A DNA stretch of 64,000 nt from Sphagnum compactum (lineage: Eukaryota; Bryophyta; Sphagnopsida; Sphagnales), in the NCBI GenBank assembly GCA_965153455.1, contig OZ234494.1, forward strand, positions 19,716,001 to 19,780,000. The letters are read 5' to 3'. The notes under the pieces were generated by a model. The model saw only the letters and a list, made by a program, of their open reading frames with translations. It had not been told where the DNA came from and made no database searches. The number at the start of each line of letters is the position of its first letter. Positions within the stretch are counted from its first letter, which is position 1. The translations under genes were made by a program, and so were the position numbers. Positions 50,201 to 62,100 of the stretch are shown here, piece by piece.

Positions 50201-50920
50201 CAAAACTATAAACTCCCAAAGAATGAAAATCGATTTTGAGAATGTTGAGGCTTCCTCCTTTGCATTTTTTCACACTTGTGAAGCGTCCTTGAATTTGAAT
50301 CAAGGATGCCTTGGCCTCTTTTACTGAAATGAAAATGTAGAAAGCAAATGTTAAAAAAAAAATCTGCTGGCGCTTTTACATCTCCATTGTGTTGCTTCAA
50401 AAATTTAAGGTTTCAGTTTTTTTTAGCACCATTGTGTTGCTTCAAAAATGTAGGGGTTCGGTTCTTTAGCAGTGTCTAAACTCTAAACCGTTTTGAGGCA
50501 CCTATAATTTTGATTGCACCCTTCAAACCATCATGGCTCAAAGATGCCAGAAGAAACTAAAAGCACCATGCTTTTGAATCTCCTAATTTTACACCACCTT
50601 TTAGCAGTGTCTAATCCCTAAACCCTAAAAACCCTAAACACCCCAACTTTTTCATTCCGAGGAAAGACCACAAGCTAGAACATTTGTGAGCTTTGTTATA
50701 CAGCATGCGGGGGAAAAAAAAATTGTGGAGCAGTAGGTCAACTGAGTGTGGAATTGAGCTACAACATTCTGCAGTCAACAGGAAAGCTGTGAGGTTACTC
50801 AAGGCAAGGGGTAGAAACAGATAGTAGCATAAGATGGAAATACACAAGCAACACTTGTCATAAATTAAACTCCTATCACATGGCCATATTTATCAAATGG
50901 CAATGCATTTTCCATGACAG
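47235..50920. other. AT-rich gene-poor interval
   Basis: No supported gene. A (GA)n run lies at about 47,690-47,702. 'gcttttgatacca' at about 48,394 resembles the complement of a methionine-tRNA primer-binding site. A local duplication of 'ccattgtgttgcttcaaaaat' lies at about 50,382 and 50,430, and 'ttagcagtgtctaa' occurs twice near 50,466 and 50,601. Confidence 0.45.
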
Positions 50921-50923
50921 AGT

Positions 50924-53900
50924 TCACAAGAAGACATCTTTCTCCAACAGCTGCAGCACCTCACTCTGGGTATTGAGCTTGGCAACATCAACTGGAGTCT
51001 TGCCATCCAAGTTCCTTAAAGTCCTGCAACCCCAAGAAATCTTTCTTTCTCAATACAATAACTGCTTTCAAGATTCGAACAAATTTGATGTGTTTCATCC
51101 AATTGTCATAATTGGTGGCAACTAATCAAGGGTAACAAACTACTGTATTAATGGCAGTACACAATGGTGCAGGAGGAAATAAGAAACTTACACAGCAGCA
51201 CCATTCTTCAGGAGGAGCTCAACACATTCCTTACGACCATAGCCAGCAGCATAGTGCAGGGGAGTGTTGTTATTCTTATCAAGAGCATCCACAGCTGCTC
51301 CAGCTTCCAGCAACACCTCAGCACATTTTACCTGCAAATAGAATTTCTCAGAGAAGTTTTTGCATGTAGTCCCACCCATATACTGCAACAGCAGTAACAA
51401 TTGCTTAGCACATTGATAAAAAGGGACAGTCCACTCAACAGAGCAAGGAACCTTACCTCCCCATAACCAGAAGCAAAATGCAAGCCTGTCCGTCCCTCTT
51501 CATCCCTCTCGTCCTTGTCTGCACCCTCTTGCAAAAGGATCTTCAACCCCTGCAGCAACCATTCCCAACCCTCATGTCAGAAAGGAGTTCACATTAATGA
51601 GCTAGAGAGCTTTTCCCATCACAGATATTCCAAACATGAAATATCACTCAAATAAAATAGAAGAGGACAATAAGGTCAGACCTCTGCATCCCCAGTGCTA
51701 GCAGTGTGATGGACTGTCAACTCATCTTCTTCTTCCTCACCCACATCTTCTTCACCTTCCTCTTCATAAGCCAAGTCACGTTCTACTGGAAGGCCTGCCT
51801 CTCCAGAGATACCCCCACCCATGGCTTGCCCCAGTTTGCTAAGAACTGCTGGGTCATTCCAGTACCTGCAGGCACATTGGATAGATGATCCTGAACAATG
51901 AGTCAATGCAGCTCAAACACAATGGTTATGAAAAATAATGTTGTGAAAAACATGCTGTATGCTGAGCTCTATTTGCAACTTAAATACCTTTTAAAAGGTT
52001 TTCTGCAACAAAAAAGAGGAGAGAAAATCAGCAAAAGATTGCAACATGAATGGAGAAAAGTTGTCTATGAATTCGACAATAAGGGTCACTCACTTCATCA
52101 TGGCTGCAGGGCCTCCACTCTCAATCTCCTCCAGCACAGGCTTCAGTGTAGGGTCCTCACGAACTTGGGCCATCTGCTGCTCAAGTTGCTCTCTATGGGC
52201 AGGATTGGTCAGGTTTGAGAGCATGCCTGACATAGCAGGATCCTGCCAACAACCACAGCAACATTGCTTGCAAAACAATCATGATGGAGAAACTTCCAAC
52301 CAACCAAAAGACATGAAGCCACAAACATGCAACTCATCTGCATTGTCCTGACAGGCCGATTGTTCAGATTGAAGTAAATAACATTTAACAGCTAACATTT
52401 GCCAAACTTTAAACTTAGGTACCCCAAATAGAGACTGCATGACAAAGCAAGAAAAAATTGGAGTGAAAACTCAAGGTTCTATATGCAACAACTCATAGCT
52501 ACGGTGCTCCCAGAGAGATTGGATGAGCAGGACAGGAAGCTTGCCTGCATGAGAGCATTCCCTAAACGTTCAGCCATGGTCATAAACTGGGGATTCTGCA
52601 TGACTTGCTGCATGGCATTGATGTACTGGTTGGTGTCCAACTGAGGAACACCCTCACTGCCAACATTCTGGACACTGTGTTGAAGCTGCTGGGCCACCTG
52701 ATTGAAGGCAGGGTCCTTTGCAATCTGTTCCGCCATCTCCTTTATACTTGGGTCCTGAGGAAACAATTTTTTCACACACATCACGGAAATCCAACATTGG
52801 GACAAGCTATAGAGAACCTAAACAGGGTCCAAATTCCAAGAGGCAATTACCATCAAAAGACAATTCTCAGTTAATACTTAAAGACTTAGGTCCTGATCCC
52901 TCACTTCAATACAGGATTTCCAAGAGTGCTAAAGATGAAAGGTTTGAGGAACACATAAGATCAGTTAACTGTTGGCTCTTCTTAGCTGCTACCAAGCTTA
53001 CACTGAAAAATGAATTCTGGGCACCACTGAACAAAGTCTGGCTTTTCTGGAGGCCTGCAGATTATGCTTCAATCATGATCATTGCTTCAAGTGAATTGCA
53101 TTGCCAATTTCTTAAGCTTGATAACTTGAACTGTGCTTATATAGAACAAGCTTTCAAGAACCAGAGTGCAGTGATCCAATGATGTACACAGAATTTCTGT
53201 TTTAGCACGTAGTGTTACACTTACTTTGGAGGAATTGAATATTCTTAAGTGCACATTATAGATTTCCAGTCACCCATGAGACGAAAACCAGTGGAACAAG
53301 CAGAAGGACTGCGGAGTACATTCAAAAGCCCAGTCATTGCAGAGAAGTCAAAGGGGTTGTTGGGGACATCAGCTTCAGTCTCATCACTGGTTGGAGAAGC
53401 AGTTGATGCCATTGCCACCGGGGCCTTCTCTTCCTCTGCTTGCTGGGAAGCACCAGCCTTTGAGTCATCCACCTTCCCTGCAATTTCAACAAAACAATTG
53501 AAAATTTGGTCCAAGCTTGCAAAAAAAATTGCATCGAAGTTCCAAAACGTGTCAAGACCTGGCAACAAATCCATCTAACACATTGGAGATTGGACAGTAA
53601 TATAGGTCATGAAAGAGAAATGCATCTGCATAATCATAATTCTTTGCAACAAACTTACAGGTGCAAGCTTTTGTACAAACCCTACATTGAGAATTAGGAT
53701 TTGAAAACAGCCATAGAAATGGAGACCAGCATTCAAACGCATCATCAGTGTCTCAATTTTCAAAGGGACTAACTGTCCAAGCCATGGATGGGGCATTTGT
53801 ATGGAATTTTTGCAGTTGCTTGACCAGAAACTAAGCAAGACACAAAAAAAATCATTAACAAGCTCTTTATAATAAACTCACTGCATCCAAAACAGAACCA

Positions 53901-54616
53901 CTCTCGTTGCAACCAAAGACATAAAACAGCAATCCAAGAGCTGTAAAGTCGTCATTGACACCAAATACTGCAGTTTAAGGATAAACACTCCTGTAAGAGG
54001 AAGCATGGAAATACATCAAGCACGTATCATTCATTCACATCATCGTTCTCTTTTATCGCGCAGGTTCCATAAAGATCCGCTTACAATACCACTGACAACA
54101 CAGCGCACGACATGCATCCCGATGCGAACTACTAATTCCCGATGACAATAAATTGTCTCAACAAAACAGCAAACTAGACCACGATCCCTAAACTGCCGCT
54201 ACCAGCCTAGAACTATCATCTTTACCAAAAATCCCAAGTGACCTTCACCAGAACTTCTGAAGCTGCTTGCTGCCTCTTACATAACATGATATCCCGCTGA
54301 GAAATATAAGTATCACCAAAACAACAAAACAAAACAAAACCTTTGTGGCTATCAATTCAAACCAGAAAACCATGGACAGATACTGAACAAGAACAAGACT
54401 GCGGGGACAAACACAAGATTGGATACAGAATCGGATACCTATACAGGAGACGAATAATCTCCACCCCGGGATGTTGAGAGAGAAGCCAGCCGATTGACAG
54501 CAAAATCAAAATGAAAATCAAGGCAAAGCAAAACGAAATCAGACGGGAAAAAAACCAGGATTTTTTCATAATCAAACAGAGGAAAGATCGAAATTACCGG
54601 AGGCAGGAGTGGCCAT
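50924..54616 (-). CDS. AKR2: Ankyrin-repeat protein AKR2 (plastid outer-membrane protein chaperone)
   Basis: Eight exons (minus): 54,616-54,598; 53,477-53,320; 52,754-52,545; 52,242-52,094; 51,865-51,682; 51,549-51,457; 51,331-51,192; 51,023-50,924. They give 350 residues, near the 342 of Arabidopsis AKR2A. After a low-complexity N-terminus come two STI1-like helical segments: [20 protein letters not shown] (from 60) and [20 protein letters not shown] (from 130), then [16 protein letters not shown]. An acidic linker ([16 protein letters not shown]) precedes four ankyrin units including [13 protein letters not shown] and [23 protein letters not shown]2 is a cytosolic chaperone that receives tail- and signal-anchored proteins for the chloroplast envelope. 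The first coding exon is only 19 nt, followed by an intron of 1,120 nt. The intron after exon 3 has a GC donor (CAG/gcaagc). Confidence 0.93.
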
Positions 54617-54769
54617 GCTCGCAATTTGGAGAAGACGAGGAAAGGAAGCAGATCCTACAAACGCGAGCACGAACGGGCGAGGAGACGCGCAACGATGGAT
54701 GGATTGAGCTTCTCCTCTGCCGCGGTGCACACGCACGTCTTCTTGTCTTTGGTCGCACCGCCTTGTGCC

Positions 54770-54780
54770 TTTATATAAAC
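54770..54780 (-). promoter_or_regulatory. Candidate TATA box of AKR2
   Basis: TTTATATAAAC lies about 155 bp upstream of the AKR2 ATG and is near-palindromic, so it reads as a TATA element on the minus strand. Confidence 0.45.
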
Positions 54781-54799
54781 CGCCGGTTCTATTTGCCCC

Positions 54800-55790
54800 C
54801 AATTCACATTGGTCGCTGCTCCAAACAGTGGCTTCATTTACTGTCTGCCGTGTAGTTCTAGTGTCCACCGGATCTGGGGGTTTTGTCCAGCGGTTCCCCA
54901 CCCGCTATCCGAAGCTTTCTTGAAGAGGGAGGAGAGTGCCATGCGTACACACACTTGTTTCACACGTGTTATACCCGGCGGTCTTAATCACCTAGCCTAT
55001 GAAGTTGTTTTTTTGACACAAAATTTGGGAAAGGAATTTTTTTGTTTTTTTAGTGTAAATTTGTAAACTCGACTAATTTTGCTAAACTTTATGAAAATTT
55101 TGCCAAATTATTTATTTATATCAAGAAATTGTAATTAAAAACCCTGAAATGGGACAACAGGTTTAGCTAACCAACTCGCTCTTGAAATGTTCAGTCACCA
55201 GCCTCTGTTTGGTGATGGGCATGTTCACACCATAGTAGGGTGTGTATACAAGCTGCTTTATGCTACTAAACACTTACAATACAAAACCTTACAACCAGGA
55301 CTTTTTATTTTCAATTTTGTGATATAAAAAATATTGGACAATATTTCCCAAAAAAATTAGCAAAATTAGTCAAATTTACACTAGGGGAAAAAAATAAAAA
55401 AATCCACACCAAATTTTTTTAAATGAAAAAATATCGAAAAAATGTCCCAAAAAAAAGCACTACTTGTTACAAGTTAACAACACATACCCCTTAACATTTT
55501 GACAACTATCAAACTTGCTCCCCTTCTAATGTATTTTAATCAAGTGCCCCTAACCCCTCACCACGAGAACTAAACTTTCAACTTTCAACATGTAAATTAC
55601 ACTTTATGCGGGATTCTACTAAGTTTGGTTAAAAAATATCGGGTACTTTGTTACATGTCCAAACTCCAAATTTCAAACGACGTATTAAAAAGCCATCCAA
55701 ATTTCATCCACATTACCGTTTAGAGACCAGTATACATACACTACTGGTTGGACCTGCTCTAGTTTGCAAGCATTTGTTAATATCTCCACT
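54800..55790. other. Intergenic between AKR2 and the channel gene
   Basis: AT-rich, with an inverted similarity: 'ttagtgtaaatttg...ctaattttgctaa' (about 55,050-55,085) recurs as the complement 'ttagcaaaattagtcaaatttacacta' (about 55,357-55,384). No gene is recognised. Confidence 0.5.
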
Positions 55791-55799
55791 TTCGAAACA

Positions 55800-56140
55800 A
55801 ATAGGAAATGAATGACAAAATGTATTTGTTTATGTACATATACATTTCACAATTGGGGGAAATGAATGACAAAATGCATTTGTTTATGTACATATACATT
55901 TCACAAGTGGGGGAAATGAATGACAACATGTATTTGTTCATGTCCATATACATTTCACAAATGGGGGAAATGAATGACAACATGTATTTGTTTATGTCCG
56001 TATACATTTTACAAAAGGGGAAATGAATGACAACATGTATTTTTTTATATACGTATACATTTTTACAAATGGGGGAAAAGAATGACAACATGTATTTGAT
56101 TTGCATATGTATACAATTTTACAAATGGGGGGAAAGAATG
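55800..56140 (+). repeat. 54-bp minisatellite at the 3' end of the channel gene
   Basis: Units start at about 55,807, 55,861, 55,915, 55,969, 56,022 and 56,077, with a partial at about 56,130. Each contains AATGACAACATGTATTTGTT and a TATACATTTCACAA-like block. The array ends about 20 bp from the stop codon at 56,158. Confidence 0.9.
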
Positions 56141-56157
56141 ACGATTTTTTGGACTAC

Positions 56158-59100
56158 CTAGTGCAATATGTACACGAGATCCGTAGACTCCAAAAGATCC
56201 GTAGGCGCCGGGTTTGTGGAAACGAATGCGGTCGCTGATCCCTTGTAGCCCTTGGCGCGATACAAGCCTAACGGCAAACAATCCTCGTAACGCAACATCC
56301 CTACGAAAAGCTCCTGAAATGTTTGGCCCACATACGGCTTGGGTACAGGCACTTGGTCGAGCTGCCGCACATCGAATTCGGATGCATGCTCGTGGTGCGA
56401 TTCATTATCCATCACCAGCACCTGGCCCCCGGAAATCATCTGGTCGACGATCGCCATGACTTGCCGATTGTAGAAAGTGGCAAACCTGTTCATGCCAATA
56501 ATGTGTAGATGGGAAAAAATTTGGTTTGTATTAAGTAACTACTGGACATTAAAGTTATCTGTAAAGTCAGGTGGTGATTAGGGGGTGAGAACAGCCAGTT
56601 TTGGCAGAATGCGGCCATCAATCGTGTACCTGGGAATGAAATTTTTTACAAAACGAAATAACTGGGACCCAAACTAGTTTGTATTACTGGACATTGTTGA
56701 GGACATTGTTGAGGAGCTTAAAAGGACCATGTGATCCAACTTACATGAGAAAATTAAGAGTAGATGGACAGAAAGCTTTTCCGTCCATGTATGGTGGTGC
56801 AAACTGAAAGGTCGCAACCCTATTGCGACGATACATTTCAGTGTCAAAGATGCGGCGATCGATCGTCACTCGTGGTCGTAGGTATTGGATCTCCGTCTCT
56901 TGTTGAAGCTCCACTATGACCCGATCCTTTATTGGGCGTAGTAGTCTCTCCACCTACAGCTCACAACAACCCCAAAAAACCACCCATAAAAAATAAAACA
57001 AACAAGGAATGAAAAAAAAAAAAAACCTTATGGAACTATACTGAACTCGGTCCCATGTCCAACAACAATGGAAGAAGACCCATGTGTTGCACTTGCCCTT
57101 CCCCAACATGATGTACAAAAATATATGAAACCCTAATCTAATTTTCAATGGAGGAATTTTACACTAGTATGTCTTATACCTACAAAAATTAGGGTTAGGG
57201 TTAGGGGTTGAGGTTTCAGGGTTTAAGGTTTTCAGGAGAAATGGGATGATGTACCGTGGCTGCAATGAAAACGTTGTTGACATCGAGACTGAAAGCGGAG
57301 GAAGAGGCATTGTTGTCCTCATCGTTTGCAATCTCCGTAGTGGGTTGCTCAGAATTGCCTTGTGTCAAGATCAACACCTTCTCTACACCATGCAAGCTCA
57401 CTACCACAGTGACTATACAGTATCTATACCACAATATGTAATAATCCAAAGAAGAAGAAGAAGAAGAAGAAGAAAAAGAAGAATGATCAACAATGCTACT
57501 GTTGAATTTGTCTGTCTTGAGTTTTTGTTTCTGAGAAAAAAGAATCCATTGCAATAACATGTATCTATTGACTATGTGTGCACTTACCTGCTTGGAGAAC
57601 ACCAGCTCGCAACAAATCAAGCTCATAGCTAGGGGATCCGATCACAAAATAGATTTGTTCGAAAACACCCACACAACCCCAATCAGCCACAGATGGGTCA
57701 TTGGGGTGCAAGATCACAATGGGTGGGTTTGGCATGCCGGGGGTTCGCAATTGTGATACAAAGTAGAACAAGCTGCTTGGCCACTTTCCTTGGATGCAAA
57801 CCAAGATATGTGGGACGCCGAGCTTCACCACATTGAGAGTGGAGTTCTTCAAGTGTCTAGAAATCTCGTCTCTTCGCCGCTCAAGAATAGAGGGGTCAGG
57901 TTTGTCCAAGATTTGCAAAGGGGGCCAACTCATAGCCATGTCGATGGCATCCTCTAGTGTTATGACAAACCGTTTGGGCTTTTCAGGCACATCATTTGCC
58001 ACAGGAGTGTCCAACTCCTGCTCCTTATCACCCTCCTTATCTGGCAATGACAAAGATGACCCAGGCTGATCCTGACGTTTACTGGACTTCCCTACTGAAG
58101 CTTGAGATTGAAGCTTCTTAGGGCTTTCGTCAACAGGCTTGTTGTTATAGACTCGAAGGTCACTCATGGACGCATATGAAACCAGTCCGTGCAGATGGAC
58201 ATGACTTTGGTCATGGTGTTCACCTCGAGTCATTGATGCATGTGAACTGATCCCATGAGTTCGTTGCTGACTACTGCTTCCACTCAACACAGGAGAGAGG
58301 TGATGACGCTGCTCTTGCTGCTTCACCTCTAAATTTGCTGCTGCTGCTTCCTCATGCTCATGATCATTCTCCCCTATCGGAACTTGAGGTTGAAAAGACT
58401 CATTGGTTTTGTCCTTGCTATATTGAAGAAGGTCACCTGTGGAAGCGGTACGACACAAGACTCCATGCGTATATAGGTTATGATCATGGTGCTCACCTCT
58501 TGTCATCAACGCATGTGAACTGAGTCCATGAGTCCGAGGCACACTATGATCTTCACTGGTCAGTGAGGAAGAAGAGCGAGTTAGCTTTTCCTTTCCAGCT
58601 GCTGCTGCTGCTGGCGGTTTGCCCGGATTTACCCAAGCACTTTGCTTGATCTGCATTGACATTGACGAATTGTCACGACCTCGGCCACGAACCGCTGATG
58701 ATGATGATGCTCCATTACTTTCCAAGTCGAGATCCAAATCCTTACCTTGTTTGATTCTCTCCAAAAGCTCAATGTCTTTTGCTTTAGGAATGTGGTTGGG
58801 GAAGAGGCGAGCTTCAAGGCAATCCATGCAATACAGCTTCCGCCAAGGAACACAAGTATGGTGAGTACTTGAATGAAATCTGGATACCCTTTCTGCCGTC
58901 TCCAAATTCTTGGCAATCCCAAGTCCCACATCGGTGGAGTGAATGATTCGTCCTTTCGGGTATAGTAGAACTTCGCGTTCCATTTCACCTTCCTCATCGT
59001 GTGCAATGTCAAGACCAAAGAGAATGACATTGTCTCTCCGATACACAAGCTCACAAGCCTGCACAACATCATCATTGCCCCTGCCCACAATCTCAATTTT

Positions 59101-62100
59101 ATACTAAAGTTTATGTAACTTGAACTTCATACTTCACACTTTGACTGATTCTATGCAACAAACTTCAAACAAGTAGTTGCTTGCTCTGAGATCATGCTTC
59201 AGCATTTCTTGCAACTTCAACAAGGAGGACAAAAATAGAAACTTGCAAAACCCTAAACTTCGAGATCATCCTTTAGTCATTGTCTGCAACTTCAACAAAG
59301 AAAAAGTATTTGCAGTTCCAAGATGCTTCAACAAATTCAACAACTTCAACAACCAAAAAAAACCTACAGAAAAGCTTGCAGCTCTGAGATGCTTCACTCC
59401 ATTGGAGAGTTACTCCATTTGCCTTTGCATTGGAAACCCTAAACCCTAGACCCTAAACCTAGTGAAATGAAATCATCAAAAGAAAAAATTGCAGCTACTA
59501 CTAGAAACTTCAGCAAATTTAACTTCAACAACAAAAAAAAAAACACAGAGAACTTGAAGCTCTGAGATGCTTCATCCTTTGGAGAATTATTCCATTAATT
59601 TTTGCATTGGAAACTCTAAACCCCAAGCCCTAAATCAAGTGAAATGATCTCATTAAACCCTAAACCCTAAAACTAGTGAGATGAATCTTTTTTCTCACCT
59701 GCTCAAATGTAAGGCCTTCTTTGTGAAAGATGGGAGGCAGGAGGATGGGAAAGACTTCTTGACGCAAGCCATTCATATATTGGAACATCCAATGGCCTTC
59801 CAATGGAGTTACAACCGTCAATCCGGTCCTAAATAAGTTAATGATGAATGTTGACAATCCCTTGATATGACAACTGTTGCAAATTTACCAAACAAGAAAT
59901 TTTGATACAAATCGGTTAGAGCATTTTGCACAAGCGCATTTTGTCGAGGTCAGCAAGTAATGTGGGAGATTAGGAAACCCCCTCAATTCACATCTTTAAC
60001 TATAATTTCAAATGAATCATTTCTATCAAAATGTGAGCAACCCGAGCCCTCATTGAGTTCAGGTGCAAAAGGGGGGCTGAATGAACACAGGTACCTGCGT
60101 GCAAGGAGCTTGAAGCGGATAACATCAAGGCACATGATCTCGATTGCTTGATCAGTGTCATCCCAGATAGCACTGGCTGCCTTTTCAGGCTGCAAAAGCT
60201 CCACAATAACACGGACTTGAGAGCCACAATGTCGATGTACTGCTAATGTTCTCACAATTTGTGCTGCATCTTCTGCATCTGGATCCTGAACCCCCACTCT
60301 CCCAAAGAAATCGTTGATTGATCAACTACTAACTAGGATGAACAAATTGGGTACCCAACCATGGCAAAAAAAACATAAAATTGGATTCTCTTATATAAAA
60401 GGTCTAGACATTTTGAAACTGATTATCTGCTAGCTATAATAGAACAGCTCCACCCATACTCAGCATTTGGCCTTGCAACAATATTTCTCTCATCCAGGAG
60501 TACTGATTCCAAGCTCCACCCATAATAAACATGAACCTTAGACAATAAAATGTCAGAACATACTAATAGCAAACCACCTGGACCATCCAATATCGAGCGC
60601 AGGTGTTATTAGAGTGAGGCCTTCAATTTTACAGACTTTAAGATACTCATGACATGGTAGGGGAGTACCTTTGCTTGTTGATCTGCTAACAGATAAAAGG
60701 CAGTTGCAACTTTTGCACTGACACGGTCCAAGTCCGAATCCTTCACAGGAGTGCCCTGTATGAACTCAACTTGGTGTTGGTACGACATCAACAATGTCTT
60801 CAATTCAAATCTGCAACAAAGCTTTCACAGACAGAAACTTTCAATAGATCATCCATCACCAGCGATTATTCTTATTTTTATATAACAAACTCTCTTATAA
60901 TTTGGTTTCTTTACTGCTTTTTAGACTTTGGGTATTTTTTGCTCTTGGTGGAAAAATCTTCATGGATGAGAAAGACATTGCAGATGACGACTCTTTTATG
61001 TTTGAAATTCGTGACCGAGTCAGAAATATTGGGAAGCGAGAGTGGAAGACATGAATGAGCTTACGAGGGCTTGTATGGAGCCATAAGTACAACTCGGACA
61101 GGAAATGCATTCATATCTGCAATGCATCACAATTGAGTGCTAGCTCAGTTTCCTTCCTCTCAATAATATACTACACATGAGGAAAAAAAAGGGAAATTTT
61201 TTCTTATGTGTATCTAGATGTTGCAATGCTCACACAAATAATCCCTTTTCATCTTTTTTCCCTTGTTGGTTAGGGAGAGAGACAAAACCTCGGTTGTGAC
61301 TCGGATGGTAAAACTCTGAAAGAAAGTCTTGAACAGTTCGATAAGTCAAGTTTCCACTTATAATTATGAACCGAGAGCCCACCACCTTCCTCACAGTAAA
61401 CTTTCCACCAAATGGCCTGCACAAATATATGTAAGAATGCAAAATTCAAACAAAATCAAACAAAGGGTGTGTCACATTGTGGCCTTGCCATTTACATCAA
61501 AAAGTATCTTAAGGCAAAAGAAGAAGAATTATGGAAACTCAAATATTTCACCATGCAAAAATATAGTCTTCAAAAACTCCTCTGAAAGAAACCAAAATCC
61601 TTCAAGATATTATAACTCTATAACTAATCTCAAGTTTCAACACAAGCCAAAATATCATCTTTCAAAAATCCTCATATAAAAATAGACCTATTACATAGGG
61701 GCCAAAATCCCTTAAGCTACTATACTCTATAAGGAATCGAAACACAATATCCTTGCCTTGGCAGGCAATGCCAACAAAGTCACTGCCAAAATCCATTGCA
61801 TGTAAAGTGACATTAAAGTGGGCTACAAACCGACTACATACTTTGTTTACACAGGCAATCTTCAGCAGGACAGTACCATGTAACAAAAAGTCCCAAATGT
61901 GAAGCAACTGCAGAGAAGAACAAGAAGCTTATGTACATAAGTACCTGCGAGATGCAAGCTGCAGAATTCGGTTGATTTGAGCTGGCAAAATGATAACAGC
62001 TCCGAGTATTACACAAATGACAACTGCCCTTCCCCAGTTGGATTTTGGTGTAATATCCCCATACCCTACTGTGGAAATCTGTTGCACATCAACCCAGTGA

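Noticed and set aside
55777-56106. Repetitive frames on both strands near the channel stop codon
   Set aside because: They come from the 54-bp (18-codon) repeat unit.
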